Notes under the pieces: generated by a model
Databases searched by the model: none
What the model was told of the DNA's origin: nothing
What the model saw: only the letters and a program-made list of their open reading frames with translations
Shown here: positions 8,177 through 16,204 of the stretch, piece by piece
Numbering within the stretch: the first letter of the stretch is position 1
Layout: each line of letters begins with the position of its first letter
Source: a virus
Virus record (IMG/VR): IMGVR_UViG_3300042352_000087
Location: 1-30,930 of that record
Direction: 5' to 3' (one strand)
Length of the DNA stretch: 30,930 nt
Program-made: the position numbers and the translations under genes

Positions 8177-8677
8177 TTATAAAACCCAACTGACAAAATT
8201 AGCTTCAGAGTCAGGATACATATCTCCGTTTGAATTTGCATTGTATTCTGGGTATAAAGATTGTTTAAAACTCATATAATCAATAAATCTATTGGTATAG
8301 TGTTGTGCTACATCTCTTTCTTTTGCTATTAGAAAGTCTACTTCGTCTTTTTCTACGTTTGTACTGTTCTCACTATTGTGTTTATACACACCTTTGTTTG
8401 CTATTGTATATGATGCGTAAGGCAAATACTCTACCATTGCAAAGTGAATTACCATTGGTTTAATATACTTACTTAAAAGCGTTGTATATGGACTTGATAA
8501 TGTACCCGCTACTATATCATCGTTAATTTTATCATATAGTTTAGTTCCTAAATAGTTTTGAATGTGTATATCTTGTGCTATTTTAACAAACTGAATGAAT
8601 TTATCCGTATCTACGTTTCCATTCATTGCAGTATATTTAACTATATCTTCTCTTGTTACAAATAATGCTTGTGCCAT
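8177..8677 (-). CDS. Head-tail connector / head completion protein
   Basis: This is a 166-residue, largely helical protein. Key stretches are REDIVKYTAMNGNVDTDKFIQF, AQDIHIQNYLGTKLYDKI (about 50-70), and IKPMVIHFAMVEYLPYASY. The order of short helices, its size and its position just after the portal gene match the adaptor (gp6/gp15/Ad1-like) proteins that form the ring below the portal. The same A-Q-D-x-H-I-Q-x-Y-L-G-T-K-L pattern is common in Bacteroidota phages. Inference: it is a head completion ring protein. The assignment rests on pattern and context, not on a catalytic motif. Confidence 0.72.
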   Translation of the reverse strand: MAQALFVTREDIVKYTAMNGNVDTDKFIQFVKIAQDIHIQNYLGTKLYDKINDDIVAGTLSSPYTTLLSKYIKPMVIHFAMVEYLPYASYTIANKGVYKHNSENSTNVEKDEVDFLIAKERDVAQHYTNRFIDYMSFKQSLYPEYNANSNGDMYPDSEANFVSWVL

Positions 8678-8685
8678 TTATTAAA

Positions 8686-10416
8686 TTATTTAGGTAAAAA
8701 TCCCTGATTAGGCATATTAATTGGTTTTTGGTACACTTTAGGGTTGTTTGTTGGCAATATTTCACCCTCTTTTCTTGCTGTAGCAGGTGTAATTTGAGTA
8801 GCTAAAGGACTATTTACATCCTGTTTTTTACGATATGTTTCTCTGGTCCAAAAATGATGGCAAGCCCCACCGCCTTTGTATAAGAATACATCGTAAGTAT
8901 CAGAACCATTTGGTCCCCAACCCTCATTTACAGCCTGTGAACTCATACGAATTATATCTTCTTTTCTGTATAGTTTGTTAGCTGATAGCATTTTTTTACA
9001 AAAATCTCTACTATTTTCACCTATTTCTCCACTATATCTATATCTTGACTTAAATAATTCGCCATCTTGTTCAGATTTTGCATTAGGATTAGCTATACCT
9101 GTGCTTACAAACTTCCATACTTTAGAAAGTAAAGATTGTTTAGGATTATTTAAAGCTTCTAATTCAGCATCTAATTTAGCCTCTTCATCGTAATCAACTT
9201 CTCTACTATCTATTAATTCCCACTCATTTAAATCAATTTCTTCACCAAAAGCATCTAATTCTATGCTATCTAAATGTGAACTCATTTTAACACCTGTTTC
9301 TTCTTCTTTTGTTTCAGCATTCATTCCATTAACATCTACAAACTCTAAAGGTTGTATAGTTTTGAAATATAATTTTAAACTAATTTCATTAACAGCTAAA
9401 ATATCATTTAAAGCTTCTGTAATTTCTAATTGGTAAGGTTTAATTACGATATTATCAAATAACAAAGTAGCAGTTTTAATTTCATCTGCGTTATTACCTA
9501 ATCCACCACCTGTATCTCTAATTCCTAAAAGCATAGGACTTGTGATTCTATGCCCTACAATTAGTTTTTCAAAACATTCAGTACTTAAATATTCATAATG
9601 TGCAGGTGCATCATTTAAAGGTATATCTTCAATAGTAGTTTTGCTTTCTGCATTATCATTAAATGCTACAATAACTCTTTCACCTTTTGCCCCTGTTAAT
9701 TTGCTTAATACATCACGCTTTATTTTATCACGCATTTCTTCAGCAGGTACGCCATTATTAAAATTAATAACTTTTGTACCACTAAACCCGTTTTGTACAT
9801 CGTTAATTAAGTAATTAGCAATATCTTCTTCTAATTTAGCATATTCTAAAGCACCTGAATAGTCAATAGGTGTGTAATAATGAAATCCACTAATGTATGG
9901 TTTAACGATATATATTTCTACTTCGTTACCATTACCAAAACCAAATGCAGGAATACGTTTAGGTTTTTCAGATGGTTTTATTTTAGTCCAATCAGGATGA
10001 TAGTACCAAGCTTCTATTTCGCCTTTATCATTGCATTTTTCAGCACGTAAAGTATGCATAGGAAAATGTTCAATAGTTTTTACCTTTGATTTTTCCATTA
10101 CTACTTGCATAGCAGCCATACCAAGCATTTTACGCTCTAATCCTACTTTCTTTAAACAACCCTCTTTAATGATACTACGCATTTGTGCATATTCATTTGG
10201 CTTTCTATTAGAATCTAAAGCATCGATTCCTTTGCCATAAATCATATTAGTAACACCAGTTATAATAGCATTGTTTGTAGTAGAATATAAGAACCTATCT
10301 ATTAAATACTGAAAGTAGTTATTATCACTTCCGTATTCAATATAATCTGCCTTTTTGTTTTCTTGTATTACAGGACTATTATATCCTGATAATTGAACAA
10401 TTGATATATTACTCAT
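8686..10416 (-). CDS. Portal protein with C-terminal MuF-like extension
   Basis: The 576-residue protein begins with a portal-like domain: early DYIEYGSDNNYFQYLIDRF, TNNAIITGVTNMIYG, then helical and beta segments including GHRITSPMLLGIRDTGGGLG (a loop before the stem seen in many portals) at about 290-310. After about residue 450 there is a separate module, LFKSRYRYSG through FCKKMLSANKLYRKEDI, ending KGGGACHHFWTRETY (about 505-525), which resembles the MuF/minor-capsid-like modules fused to portals in Bacteroidota phages. The portal forms the 12-mer at the capsid vertex through which DNA is packaged by the terminase. It lies directly before the connector gene. Unusually, it is downstream of the major capsid gene. 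Confidence 0.82.
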   Translation of the reverse strand: MSNISIVQLSGYNSPVIQENKKADYIEYGSDNNYFQYLIDRFLYSTTNNAIITGVTNMIYGKGIDALDSNRKPNEYAQMRSIIKEGCLKKVGLERKMLGMAAMQVVMEKSKVKTIEHFPMHTLRAEKCNDKGEIEAWYYHPDWTKIKPSEKPKRIPAFGFGNGNEVEIYIVKPYISGFHYYTPIDYSGALEYAKLEEDIANYLINDVQNGFSGTKVINFNNGVPAEEMRDKIKRDVLSKLTGAKGERVIVAFNDNAESKTTIEDIPLNDAPAHYEYLSTECFEKLIVGHRITSPMLLGIRDTGGGLGNNADEIKTATLLFDNIVIKPYQLEITEALNDILAVNEISLKLYFKTIQPLEFVDVNGMNAETKEEETGVKMSSHLDSIELDAFGEEIDLNEWELIDSREVDYDEEAKLDAELEALNNPKQSLLSKVWKFVSTGIANPNAKSEQDGELFKSRYRYSGEIGENSRDFCKKMLSANKLYRKEDIIRMSSQAVNEGWGPNGSDTYDVFLYKGGGACHHFWTRETYRKKQDVNSPLATQITPATARKEGEILPTNNPKVYQKPINMPNQGFLPK

Positions 10417-10738
10417 AAATTATAAAATCGTTGTTTGTAACGTTAGCTACATATTCATCTTTGTTTACTGTATAATCTTTTAAGACTTGATTTGTACAAA
10501 AAACTCTATCTTTATATACAACCTCAACACCATTTTTAATAGTTAGATTGTAAAATGTATTCTCTTTTAAATCAAATATTTTAGAAGTAGATAAATAATA
10601 AGAATCTAATGTAAACGTTGCTGAAATAGTTTGTATTTCATTTGTCGTTTCATTTCTTAATACTATCGTATCTGCTCCATAACTTCTTGGTATGAATTTC
10701 AAAGTTTGAGCAGTACTTTGCTCTTTTAAAATAATCAT
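10409..10738 (-). CDS. Small virion-associated protein, first gene of the portal unit
   Basis: This is a 109-residue mostly beta protein (TLKFIPRSYGADTIVLRNE, FYNLTIKNG, RVFCTNQVLKDYTVNKDEYV, NDFIIYE). The F-x-P-R, FYNLTI, and FCTNQ-x-x-Y-x-V-N-x-x-x-Y signature recurs in Bacteroidota phages next to the portal gene, without a known role. Its end overlaps the portal start by 8 nt. It is the first gene after a strong terminator and paired repeats, so it probably starts a new transcript. A head or neck role is likely from context. Confidence 0.6.
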   Translation of the reverse strand: MIILKEQSTAQTLKFIPRSYGADTIVLRNETTNEIQTISATFTLDSYYLSTSKIFDLKENTFYNLTIKNGVEVVYKDRVFCTNQVLKDYTVNKDEYVANVTNNDFIIYE

Positions 10739-10779
10739 ATAATTTTTTATTTATAAATACATTAATCGTTAAATTGTTT

Positions 10780-10831
10780 TTAATGCTATATCCTTAAAAT
10801 TTAATTTTAATTTAATGCTATACCCTTAAAC
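10780..10831 (-). repeat. Paired 20-bp direct repeats, 32 bp apart, upstream of the portal unit
   Basis: On the plus strand, TTAATGCTATATCCTTAAAA at 10780-10799 recurs as TTAATGCTATACCCTTAAAC at 10812-10831 (18 of 20 identical). The copies start 32 bp apart, about three helical turns, so they face the same side of the DNA. They lie between the terminator at 10832-10858 and the ATG at 10738. No TAnnTTTG box is present. They could be tandem binding sites for an activator or two overlapping phage-specific promoters read on the minus strand (TATAGCAT core). Confidence 0.7.
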
Positions 10832-10858
10832 AAAAAAAGCAGCAACCGAAGTTACTGC
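10832..10858 (-). terminator. Rho-independent terminator with UUCG tetraloop after the tail tube gene
   Basis: Read on the minus strand, GCAGTAAC, loop TTCG, GTTGCTGC form an 8-bp stem with one G-U pair and a C(UUCG)G tetraloop, followed at once by seven T. It starts 24 nt after the tail tube stop codon. This should end transcripts coming from the capsid region and separates them from the portal unit. Confidence 0.92.
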
Positions 10859-10882
10859 CTTTCCAATCAAAAAAACAAACAA

Positions 10883-11410
10883 TTATGAACCGCTTACAAC
10901 AGTAAATCCTGCTAATGCTAAAGTAGTAGATATAAAGTTTGCAGGTGCTTGTTCTTGTGCTGATAATGTCAAAGTATATCCTGACAAATCACCCATAGCA
11001 GCTCCCGTTACAATTGTACCACCTGTTACTTCCATACCGTGTTCTAAACCTGCTAAAAAGAAGTTTCCGTTGTTATCCTCAACTACTACTTGTGGTCTAC
11101 CATAAGAAAGTAATTTGATTTGTTTGTGGTCTACAACTGATAATTTCTTTAAAGTTAAATTTAAAGTTTGTTCAAAGAATGTAGTTCCATTTTCTCTTGA
11201 AGAAGTAATTGTTTGTTCAAATGAACTATTCCCTTTCAAGTCATATTTATATGCACTAGGTGTACCTAAAACTGTAGCAATAGCATCTGTATTTGTTACA
11301 TCATAAGTTACCCCTGTCATATCACCCCAATTAACGAAATAAACTGCTTTTAGACCTCCTGTAGAGTCTTTACATTTTTCCGTTCTTCCTAATGCGATTT
11401 CACAAGCCAT
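10883..11410 (-). CDS. Major tail protein (tail tube subunit)
   Basis: This 175-residue protein has the pattern ACEIALGRTEKCKDSTGGLKA at the N-terminus, YKYDLKGNSSFEQTI, ENGTTFFEQTLNLTLKKL and GRPQVVVEDNNGNFFLAGLEHGMEVTGG. The beta-rich composition, size and the F-L-A-G-x-E-x-G-x-E-V-x-x-G-x-x-x-T-G signature match tail tube proteins of Bacteroidota siphophages. Copies stack as hexamers to form the tail tube. It lies after the major capsid gene, from which it is separated by a hairpin terminator, and before a second, stronger terminator, so it may be made from its own short transcript or by partial read-through. Confidence 0.82.
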   Translation of the reverse strand: MACEIALGRTEKCKDSTGGLKAVYFVNWGDMTGVTYDVTNTDAIATVLGTPSAYKYDLKGNSSFEQTITSSRENGTTFFEQTLNLTLKKLSVVDHKQIKLLSYGRPQVVVEDNNGNFFLAGLEHGMEVTGGTIVTGAAMGDLSGYTLTLSAQEQAPANFISTTLALAGFTVVSGS

Positions 11411-11433
11411 TTTTTATAATTTTATAAGTTAAT

Positions 11434-11466
11434 AAAAAAGGGATGGTGTTTTTTCCACCACCCCTT
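11434..11466 (-). terminator. Hairpin terminator between capsid and tail tube genes
   Basis: On the minus strand, AAGGGGTGGTG pairs with CACCATCCCTT (11 bp with one G-U) across a 7-nt loop (GAAAAAA), followed by TTTTT. It lies 22 nt after the major capsid stop and 23 nt before the tail tube ATG. It is likely a partial terminator or 3' end stabiliser that sets the ratio of capsid to tail transcript. I see no promoter between it and the tail tube gene. Confidence 0.87.
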
Positions 11467-11488
11467 AGTTTAATCTAATTGTTTAAAA

Positions 11489-12418
11489 TTACGCTGGAGT
11501 GTAAAGTACAATTTCAGAACCATATCCGTATTGAACACCTGCTGTAAATCTCATCACAATTCTTACGTTTTGTGAACCATCGATTTCAGACATATCAATA
11601 ACTTTAACTTCGTTGTGGTCAGACAATAATCCTGTACCAAAATACAAGTTAGATTTTTGTGCAGCCATCATAAAGTTGTTAGCTAATCCGTGTGCTACGA
11701 AAATTTTAACACCGTCAAAGAACAAGTCTCCAAATGCTTGGTTATTTCCTTTTCCATCGTAACCATTTGCACCTAATCCATCAGCACCAAATCCTCCTAA
11801 AGCACGTACATATGCTCTGTAAACATTTTGTGAAACGTATAAGTGTAAATCTTCTTGTCCGTAAAGTGCAGCAGGAATAGCGTCAACTACTTTACCCATT
11901 TCAGCAATTACGTTAGAAGCAGTAACAGTTGTACCTACTACATCGATAACAGTTGAATCAGCAGTAGCTAAAGTTACAAATCCATCAAATTGACCTGCAG
12001 TAGCATTAACACCTCTCCAAATAGAAATCTCGTTGTTCAAAGCAGCTTTAGCAGCTACGTGAGCTAATAAGAATTCTTGGAATGATGGAGGCAATGAATC
12101 ATAAGCAGAATATCCCATTTGGATTGCTTCCCAATCAGAACGAAAATCTTTTTTACAAAGTTGTAAATTGATTTGGAACTCTTCTGGTTGTAAAATGTTT
12201 TCTGTTAAAGTTACAGTAGATGTAGCATCAAAATCACAAGTAGCGTTTTTAACTAAATCATTAGTAGCAATTTTTTTAATTACTTCTTTGTATTTAACAT
12301 TTGGTTTAACTTCGATACCACCTTTTTCGATGGTATTAGCTGAAAGTAAAGCTGCAGAAATATATTTCCCTGCAAATTCTCCAGCATAAGTAGTCGTGAT
12401 TGAAGTCGTTGTTGGCAT
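11489..12418 (-). CDS. Major capsid protein
   Basis: This 309-residue protein is recognised by the sequence TTYAGEFAGKYISAALLSA, GGIEVKPNVKYKEVIKKI, CDFDATSTVTLTE, EFQINLQLCKKDFRSDWEA, PPSFQEFLLAHVAAKAA and WRGVNATAGQFDGF. This set is typical of HK97-fold capsid proteins from Bacteroidota phages. It assembles into the icosahedral shell around the scaffold encoded just upstream. There is no N-terminal delta domain of the HK97 type, which agrees with a separate scaffold gene. Gene spacing to the scaffold is 17 nt and it is followed by a strong hairpin, as expected for the most abundant virion protein. Confidence 0.9.
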   Translation of the reverse strand: MPTTTSITTTYAGEFAGKYISAALLSANTIEKGGIEVKPNVKYKEVIKKIATNDLVKNATCDFDATSTVTLTENILQPEEFQINLQLCKKDFRSDWEAIQMGYSAYDSLPPSFQEFLLAHVAAKAALNNEISIWRGVNATAGQFDGFVTLATADSTVIDVVGTTVTASNVIAEMGKVVDAIPAALYGQEDLHLYVSQNVYRAYVRALGGFGADGLGANGYDGKGNNQAFGDLFFDGVKIFVAHGLANNFMMAAQKSNLYFGTGLLSDHNEVKVIDMSEIDGSQNVRIVMRFTAGVQYGYGSEIVLYTPA

Positions 12419-12435
12419 AGTATTTATTTATTAGT

Positions 12436-12996
12436 TTATTTATTAAAAAGTTTAGCCATAACTCTGTCTTGAGTTGTTAGCATTCTGTTAGAACCGAATT
12501 TATGGATTTTTACATCTTTAACTTCAGGTGAATGTGTAAGTGGCTCAACACTTAATTCTACCTCTTTAGATTTTAAATCTTCATCAGTTTTGTCTTCATC
12601 ATCTTTTGATAATTTAAGACCTTTAATTTCTTCACGTAGTTTTTCAATTTCAGCAAAGAACATTTCTTTAGAAACTGATTCTACAATTCTTTTTGGAGCA
12701 GCAGGTGCAGCTTCAGCCTCAACCTCTACTTCTTCTTCAGCAGGTACTTCTTCTACCACTTCTTCTGGCATTTCAATAGATGCAATAATACCCTCTACTT
12801 CAACTTCTAAAACGTTTCCGTCTTCAAGTTTGTATTCTCCTACGGGCATTGCAATTCTATCTTCACCATTAACAATAAATACAGATTGCTGTGGTTCGAA
12901 AACTTCAGCTTCTATAACCGTACCATTGTCAAGCGACATTTGAGCAAGTTTTACCTCCATACCCAAAAGACTTTTGATTTCGTTAATTACACTCAT
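12436..12996 (-). CDS. Capsid scaffolding / assembly protein
   Basis: This 186-residue protein has three parts. Residues 1-75 form a beta-rich domain (VKLAQMSLDNGTVIEAEVFE, VFIVNGEDRIAMPVGEYKLEDG). Residues about 76-100 are a very acidic Glu/Val/Ala linker. Residues about 105-130 are a helix likely to dimerise (SKEMFFAEIEKLREEIKGLKL), followed by a short conserved tail (KVELSVEPLTHSPE and FGSNRMLTTQDRVMAKLFN). An acidic helical protein directly before the major capsid gene and after the protease is the usual place of a scaffold. The basic C-terminal tail could bind the capsid protein. The strongly skewed acidic stretch creates a long serine-rich antisense frame that is not a gene. Confidence 0.75.
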   Translation of the reverse strand: MSVINEIKSLLGMEVKLAQMSLDNGTVIEAEVFEPQQSVFIVNGEDRIAMPVGEYKLEDGNVLEVEVEGIIASIEMPEEVVEEVPAEEEVEVEAEAAPAAPKRIVESVSKEMFFAEIEKLREEIKGLKLSKDDEDKTDEDLKSKEVELSVEPLTHSPEVKDVKIHKFGSNRMLTTQDRVMAKLFNK

Positions 12997-13010
12997 TTTT
13001 AAAATATTTA

Positions 13011-13052
13011 ATTTGTTTATAAATTATAGTTATAAATATTTGTTATAAATTA
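13011..13052 (-). repeat. Short AT-rich direct repeat upstream of the scaffold gene
   Basis: On the plus strand ATTTGTTTATAAATTA (13011-13026) recurs with one base missing as ATTTGTTATAAATTA (13038-13052), 27 bp apart, in the 53-nt gap before the scaffold start. The second copy covers the stop codon of the upstream gene. It is simple AT-rich sequence, so the match may be chance, but it echoes the paired repeats at the other unit starts. Confidence 0.4.
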
Positions 13053-13253
13053 GCCGTTTGAACTAGTTATAACTCTAACCTCGCTTTGGTTGTTTACTGA
13101 AGAATTTGATTGTCCTACAGTTGTTCCAATACCTTGATTAATTGTTTCGCCTTTGCAACATTCTGAACTATACGTTCCATCTTCGCAAAGACATCCTCTT
13201 TTACCACCTTTAGGTGATGTACTCTTAATTAAATCCATAAGTTTATTTATCAT
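13050..13253 (-). CDS. Small cysteine-motif protein between protease and scaffold
   Basis: This 67-residue protein has a short helix (MINKLMDLIKS), a Gly/Lys turn and the motif GCLCEDGTYSSECCKG (about 20-35) with four Cys, then a Ser/Asn-rich tail. The C-L-C---G-T-Y-S--C-C-G motif recurs in Bacteroidota phages at this position. Four closely spaced Cys could bind a metal or form disulfides, but I know no function. The location suggests a minor head protein. Confidence 0.6.
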   Translation of the reverse strand: MINKLMDLIKSTSPKGGKRGCLCEDGTYSSECCKGETINQGIGTTVGQSNSSVNNQSEVRVITSSNG

Positions 13254-13259
13254 TTTTAG

Positions 13260-13883
13260 TTAGTATTTGTGGTTCTGTGTTCTTTGAATAAAATAAATTA
13301 CATCATATATACTTCCTGAATGTGAAGCTTTTATTTTAACTTCTAATCCATTAGTTACTACATCTTCATCTGCATAGTATTGAAAAGTTTTAGCAAATGA
13401 ATGTTCTACATCGTTTCCTTTTGGGAATGTTATAGTTTCTCTAATTCTATCGTATGGTGTACCATTACCACCTTCTAAAAATAAATCTACATATCCATTA
13501 GCGTTTGCTATCTTAGCTTTAAAAGCAATAGTTAAAACATATACATCAGCTTCAAATTCAGCATATAGTTTATTATTTTTGTAATAATCAATATCAGAAT
13601 GAATGTGATTATCTATAACGTTTCCTTTGTTATTAGGCACAACGAATGCAGCAGTAGTAAAAGCATAAGGACTTGCACTTGTGTATTGAGTTCCATCGTA
13701 TCTTGCCCAACCTAAACCCATTTTATCTGATTGTGGCGGGTAAACTCTTACTTGCTCGTTATTGAATCCCATAAATAAAGATTCATTAGTTACAAGCATA
13801 GCACCTTGTTCGATATTTACATTATCAACTTCTGATTGTAATACTTCTTGAACGTGTACTTTAAATGCTGTGTTTTTTACCAT
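13260..13883 (-). CDS. Head-region structural protein (decoration or head fibre candidate)
   Basis: The 207-residue protein joins the protease gene by TAATG. The N-terminal half carries VYPPQSDKMGLGWARYDGTQYTS and the C-terminal half (about 100-207) is a regular series of beta-strands (VYVLTIAFKAKIANANGYVDLFLEGG, KGNDVEHSFAKTFQYY, GLEVKIKASHSGSIYDVIYFIQRT) that looks like a jelly-roll. A jelly-roll protein in the capsid gene cluster fits a decoration protein or head fibre. I recognise the pattern from Bacteroidota phages but no experimentally named family. Confidence 0.55.
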   Translation of the reverse strand: MVKNTAFKVHVQEVLQSEVDNVNIEQGAMLVTNESLFMGFNNEQVRVYPPQSDKMGLGWARYDGTQYTSASPYAFTTAAFVVPNNKGNVIDNHIHSDIDYYKNNKLYAEFEADVYVLTIAFKAKIANANGYVDLFLEGGNGTPYDRIRETITFPKGNDVEHSFAKTFQYYADEDVVTNGLEVKIKASHSGSIYDVIYFIQRTQNHKY

Positions 13884-14467
13884 TACAAGTTATGCTTTAC
13901 GATTATGTATTTAATCTTTTCAATCAATTCTTGCTCTTTTTCTAATTGCAAACTCATTTCTAATTTATCAGCAAAGTAGCCTTCAATTGAAAATCCTTTG
14001 ACTTTTCCTGTCTTGACAAAATCTGTCCATATTTTATCATTGTTTACTTTCATAGAAACCATCCAAGTTCCAACAGGTGCATTTAAACCATACTTTTTAG
14101 ACTTATCCATTTCTACATCTTCAACTATCCAAGATTCAACAACTGATAAATCATTAATCTTTTTTTCGTGTTCTAATGTAGCATTGTTTTGATTGCTATT
14201 CATTAAGAATAACTCACTTGCTTTTTTTACAGTTTCATCTGAAAAGAAAATATAATATTCATCATCTCCATTGCGTCTGTAAATGTTTTTATTTGGTATT
14301 AAAGCAGCACCCATTAAGATACGCTTTTCATCATCTACTTTTGCAAGTTGTAATTGCTGATTTAGTGCTATAAAGTTTTCTTCTATTGCAGGAAATTCTA
14401 CAACAGAGATAGCTTCTACACCTGCTAAATCTTCTTTTTCATCTATAACTAATTCTACTATTCGCAT
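13883..14467 (-). CDS. XkdF-like prohead maturation protease (putative serine protease)
   Basis: This 194-residue protein has RILMGAALIPNKNIYRR (about 49-65), LEHEKKI with His100, SVVESWIVEDVEMDKSKKYG, GTWMVSMKV and KGFSIEGYF with Ser160. His100 and Ser160 sit where herpes-type prohead proteases and the Phage_XkdF domain have their catalytic His and Ser. Its role would be to cleave the scaffold and perhaps the capsid protein during maturation. It lies before the scaffold and capsid genes. The early stretch DLAGVEAISVVEFPAIEENFI is also typical of the family. The third catalytic residue cannot be assigned by eye. Confidence 0.8.
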   Translation of the reverse strand: MRIVELVIDEKEDLAGVEAISVVEFPAIEENFIALNQQLQLAKVDDEKRILMGAALIPNKNIYRRNGDDEYYIFFSDETVKKASELFLMNSNQNNATLEHEKKINDLSVVESWIVEDVEMDKSKKYGLNAPVGTWMVSMKVNNDKIWTDFVKTGKVKGFSIEGYFADKLEMSLQLEKEQELIEKIKYIIVKHNL

Positions 14468-14504
14468 TTAATTTTTATTTATAAATTATTTTTTTACTTT
14501 TTTG

Positions 14505-16064
14505 TTAACCTATTGTTGCAGTTTTAACAATATTTCTATCTAAACTTTGAGCAGTAGTAACATCATTTGATACTACAAAAGCTTTAACAGGTGCTTGGTT
14601 TCCTAATGATTGTGCTATTTGATTTTGTCCTGATGTACCTACAACGTTAAATTGTGGAGCAGCAGGTGTTACTGAAGCAGGAGAAGAACTAACACCACCA
14701 CTTGGTACAGATGCACCACCACCACCTGAATTAGGAACTTGAACTTTTAATATATTTTTAACCGCAGCAAATCCTGATAGACCTGTTGCTATTGCTTGAA
14801 CTATTGCAAACCCCGGAATTGGTACACCTGAAAACGCTCTTAATTGTCCTGCTATTGCAGCGTATGTATTAATAAGAGAAGCAGCAACAGCCAATGCTTT
14901 TCCTTTTCCTGTTTCTTTACCTACTACGTCAGAAAGTACAGCTAAAGCATTTGCACTTGCGTTTAATAGTTGTTGTTTAGCATTAAATTCTTCTTGAGCA
15001 ATTTTATTTCTTGCATCAGCAGTAAGTTTTTCATTTGCTGTCCTTTTTTCATCTTGCGCTTCTAAAGCATCGACTAATGCAGTTGCATCAGATAAAGTTT
15101 TTGCATCAGTAGCTTCTTTTTCTAAAGCGTCAGCTATTCTTTTTTCTCTATTAACATTTTCAATGCCTATAAAAAAATCACGTTCTTCTTGTGCAGCTTT
15201 TTCTCTTTGCTCTTTTGCTTTTGCGTCTGCTTCCTTTTGTGCTGCTAATCTTTTTTCGTATTCAGCTTTGTTTTTAGCAGTTATTTCTTCTTGGTGTTTT
15301 TTATTTTCTTCTGCAGCTTTTTTAGCTTCTTCAGCTCTTTTTGCAGCCTCCTCTTTTTCTGCTTTTGTAGCTCCTTTTGAAGCATCAGTAAATCTTTTAT
15401 AAGCATCAGTACCTGATTTTACTGCAGTAGCAAATGAATTCTTTAATTGTTCAACACCTTCTTTTGCTAAATCAAAATCTAATGTTAATATACCTTTCCA
15501 TATTTTTAAATAAGAGGCACCCGCTTCTTTAACAAAAGAAAATAAACCTACCAATGCAGAATAAAAACCACCTATTCCTTTTATTATAGTTGGTAAATTA
15601 GCAATTGCAAAATCTATTATAGCATTAAATAAAGGTTCTACTGCAGCAAATATACCTGCAAATAGTTTTTCAACACCAGCCAATAATGGTTGGATTTTCT
15701 TCATTGCTTTTTCATTGTTGCTAAATGCTCCAGCTAAACCTGCAACTGCAGCAACTATAATTCCAATAATAGAAGCTTTTAACGCTCCATTGAAACTTGA
15801 GAATGTTCTTTCTGCAGCACGAATACCTTGCCCTAAAGTTCCTAAAGGACCAGAAGCGTTTTCTAATTGACCTAAAAAGTCATCATTGGTTGCTTTTGCA
15901 TCACCAATAGCGTCTTCCATATCACGTATAGAAGCACTTAATTTATCAAACTCTTTAGAACCTGCAGCCGTTTCTCTTAACTGCTTTTTAAGTTCTCTTA
16001 AGTTTTTTATTGTGGGTTCAAGGTTTGTGTTTACCTGTAAATCTACTTCTACTGTCTTTGCCAT
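14505..16064 (-). CDS. Tail tape measure protein
   Basis: This 519-residue protein has an N-terminal coiled coil (TIKNLRELKKQLRETAAGSKEF), hydrophobic helices at about 95-115 and 150-175, a long Ala/Glu/Lys-rich coiled coil (about 230-375), a second hydrophobic zone (about 395-440, ALAVAASLINTYAAIAGQL) and a Gly/Ser/Pro-rich C-terminus. This is the layout of tape measure proteins that set tail length and are ejected at infection. At roughly 0.15 nm per residue it predicts a tail of about 75-80 nm, short for a siphovirus. It is the last tail gene before the protease. Confidence 0.85.
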   Translation of the reverse strand: MAKTVEVDLQVNTNLEPTIKNLRELKKQLRETAAGSKEFDKLSASIRDMEDAIGDAKATNDDFLGQLENASGPLGTLGQGIRAAERTFSSFNGALKASIIGIIVAAVAGLAGAFSNNEKAMKKIQPLLAGVEKLFAGIFAAVEPLFNAIIDFAIANLPTIIKGIGGFYSALVGLFSFVKEAGASYLKIWKGILTLDFDLAKEGVEQLKNSFATAVKSGTDAYKRFTDASKGATKAEKEEAAKRAEEAKKAAEENKKHQEEITAKNKAEYEKRLAAQKEADAKAKEQREKAAQEERDFFIGIENVNREKRIADALEKEATDAKTLSDATALVDALEAQDEKRTANEKLTADARNKIAQEEFNAKQQLLNASANALAVLSDVVGKETGKGKALAVAASLINTYAAIAGQLRAFSGVPIPGFAIVQAIATGLSGFAAVKNILKVQVPNSGGGGASVPSGGVSSSPASVTPAAPQFNVVGTSGQNQIAQSLGNQAPVKAFVVSNDVTTAQSLDRNIVKTATIG

Positions 16065-16201
16065 TTAATAAGTCTTTTAATTTGATTTATTCCTTTATCC
16101 CAACTACTTGGCAATTCGTATTTACCCTTAGCTATTTCTATTGTTTCACTTTGTCCGTAATGATTATCCATCATTAACAGATTCAATATTTCTTTTATCA
16201 T
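16049..16201 (-). CDS. Small protein (50 aa) overlapping the tape measure start
   Basis: The frame from ATG at 16201 to TAG at 16049 encodes MIKEILNLLMMDNHYGQSE, then a stretch with LPSSWDKGINQIKRLIKW and a basic end. It fills the 140-nt gap before the tape measure gene and overlaps its start by 16 nt. Sequence is protein-like with balanced composition. No family is recognised. A role in tail assembly is possible from position only. Confidence 0.55.
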   Translation of the reverse strand: MIKEILNLLMMDNHYGQSETIEIAKGKYELPSSWDKGINQIKRLIKWQRQ

Positions 16202-16204
16202 ATA

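Noticed and set aside
12590-12943. A 117-codon plus-strand frame rich in serine
   Set aside because: It is the antisense of the Glu/Ala-rich scaffold gene; its Ser/Thr runs mirror GAA/GCA codons and it has no promoter or leader.
15163-15402. A 79-codon plus-strand frame rich in Ala, Ser, Cys and Phe
   Set aside because: It mirrors the Lys/Glu/Ala coiled coil of the tape measure gene on the other strand; composition is not protein-like.
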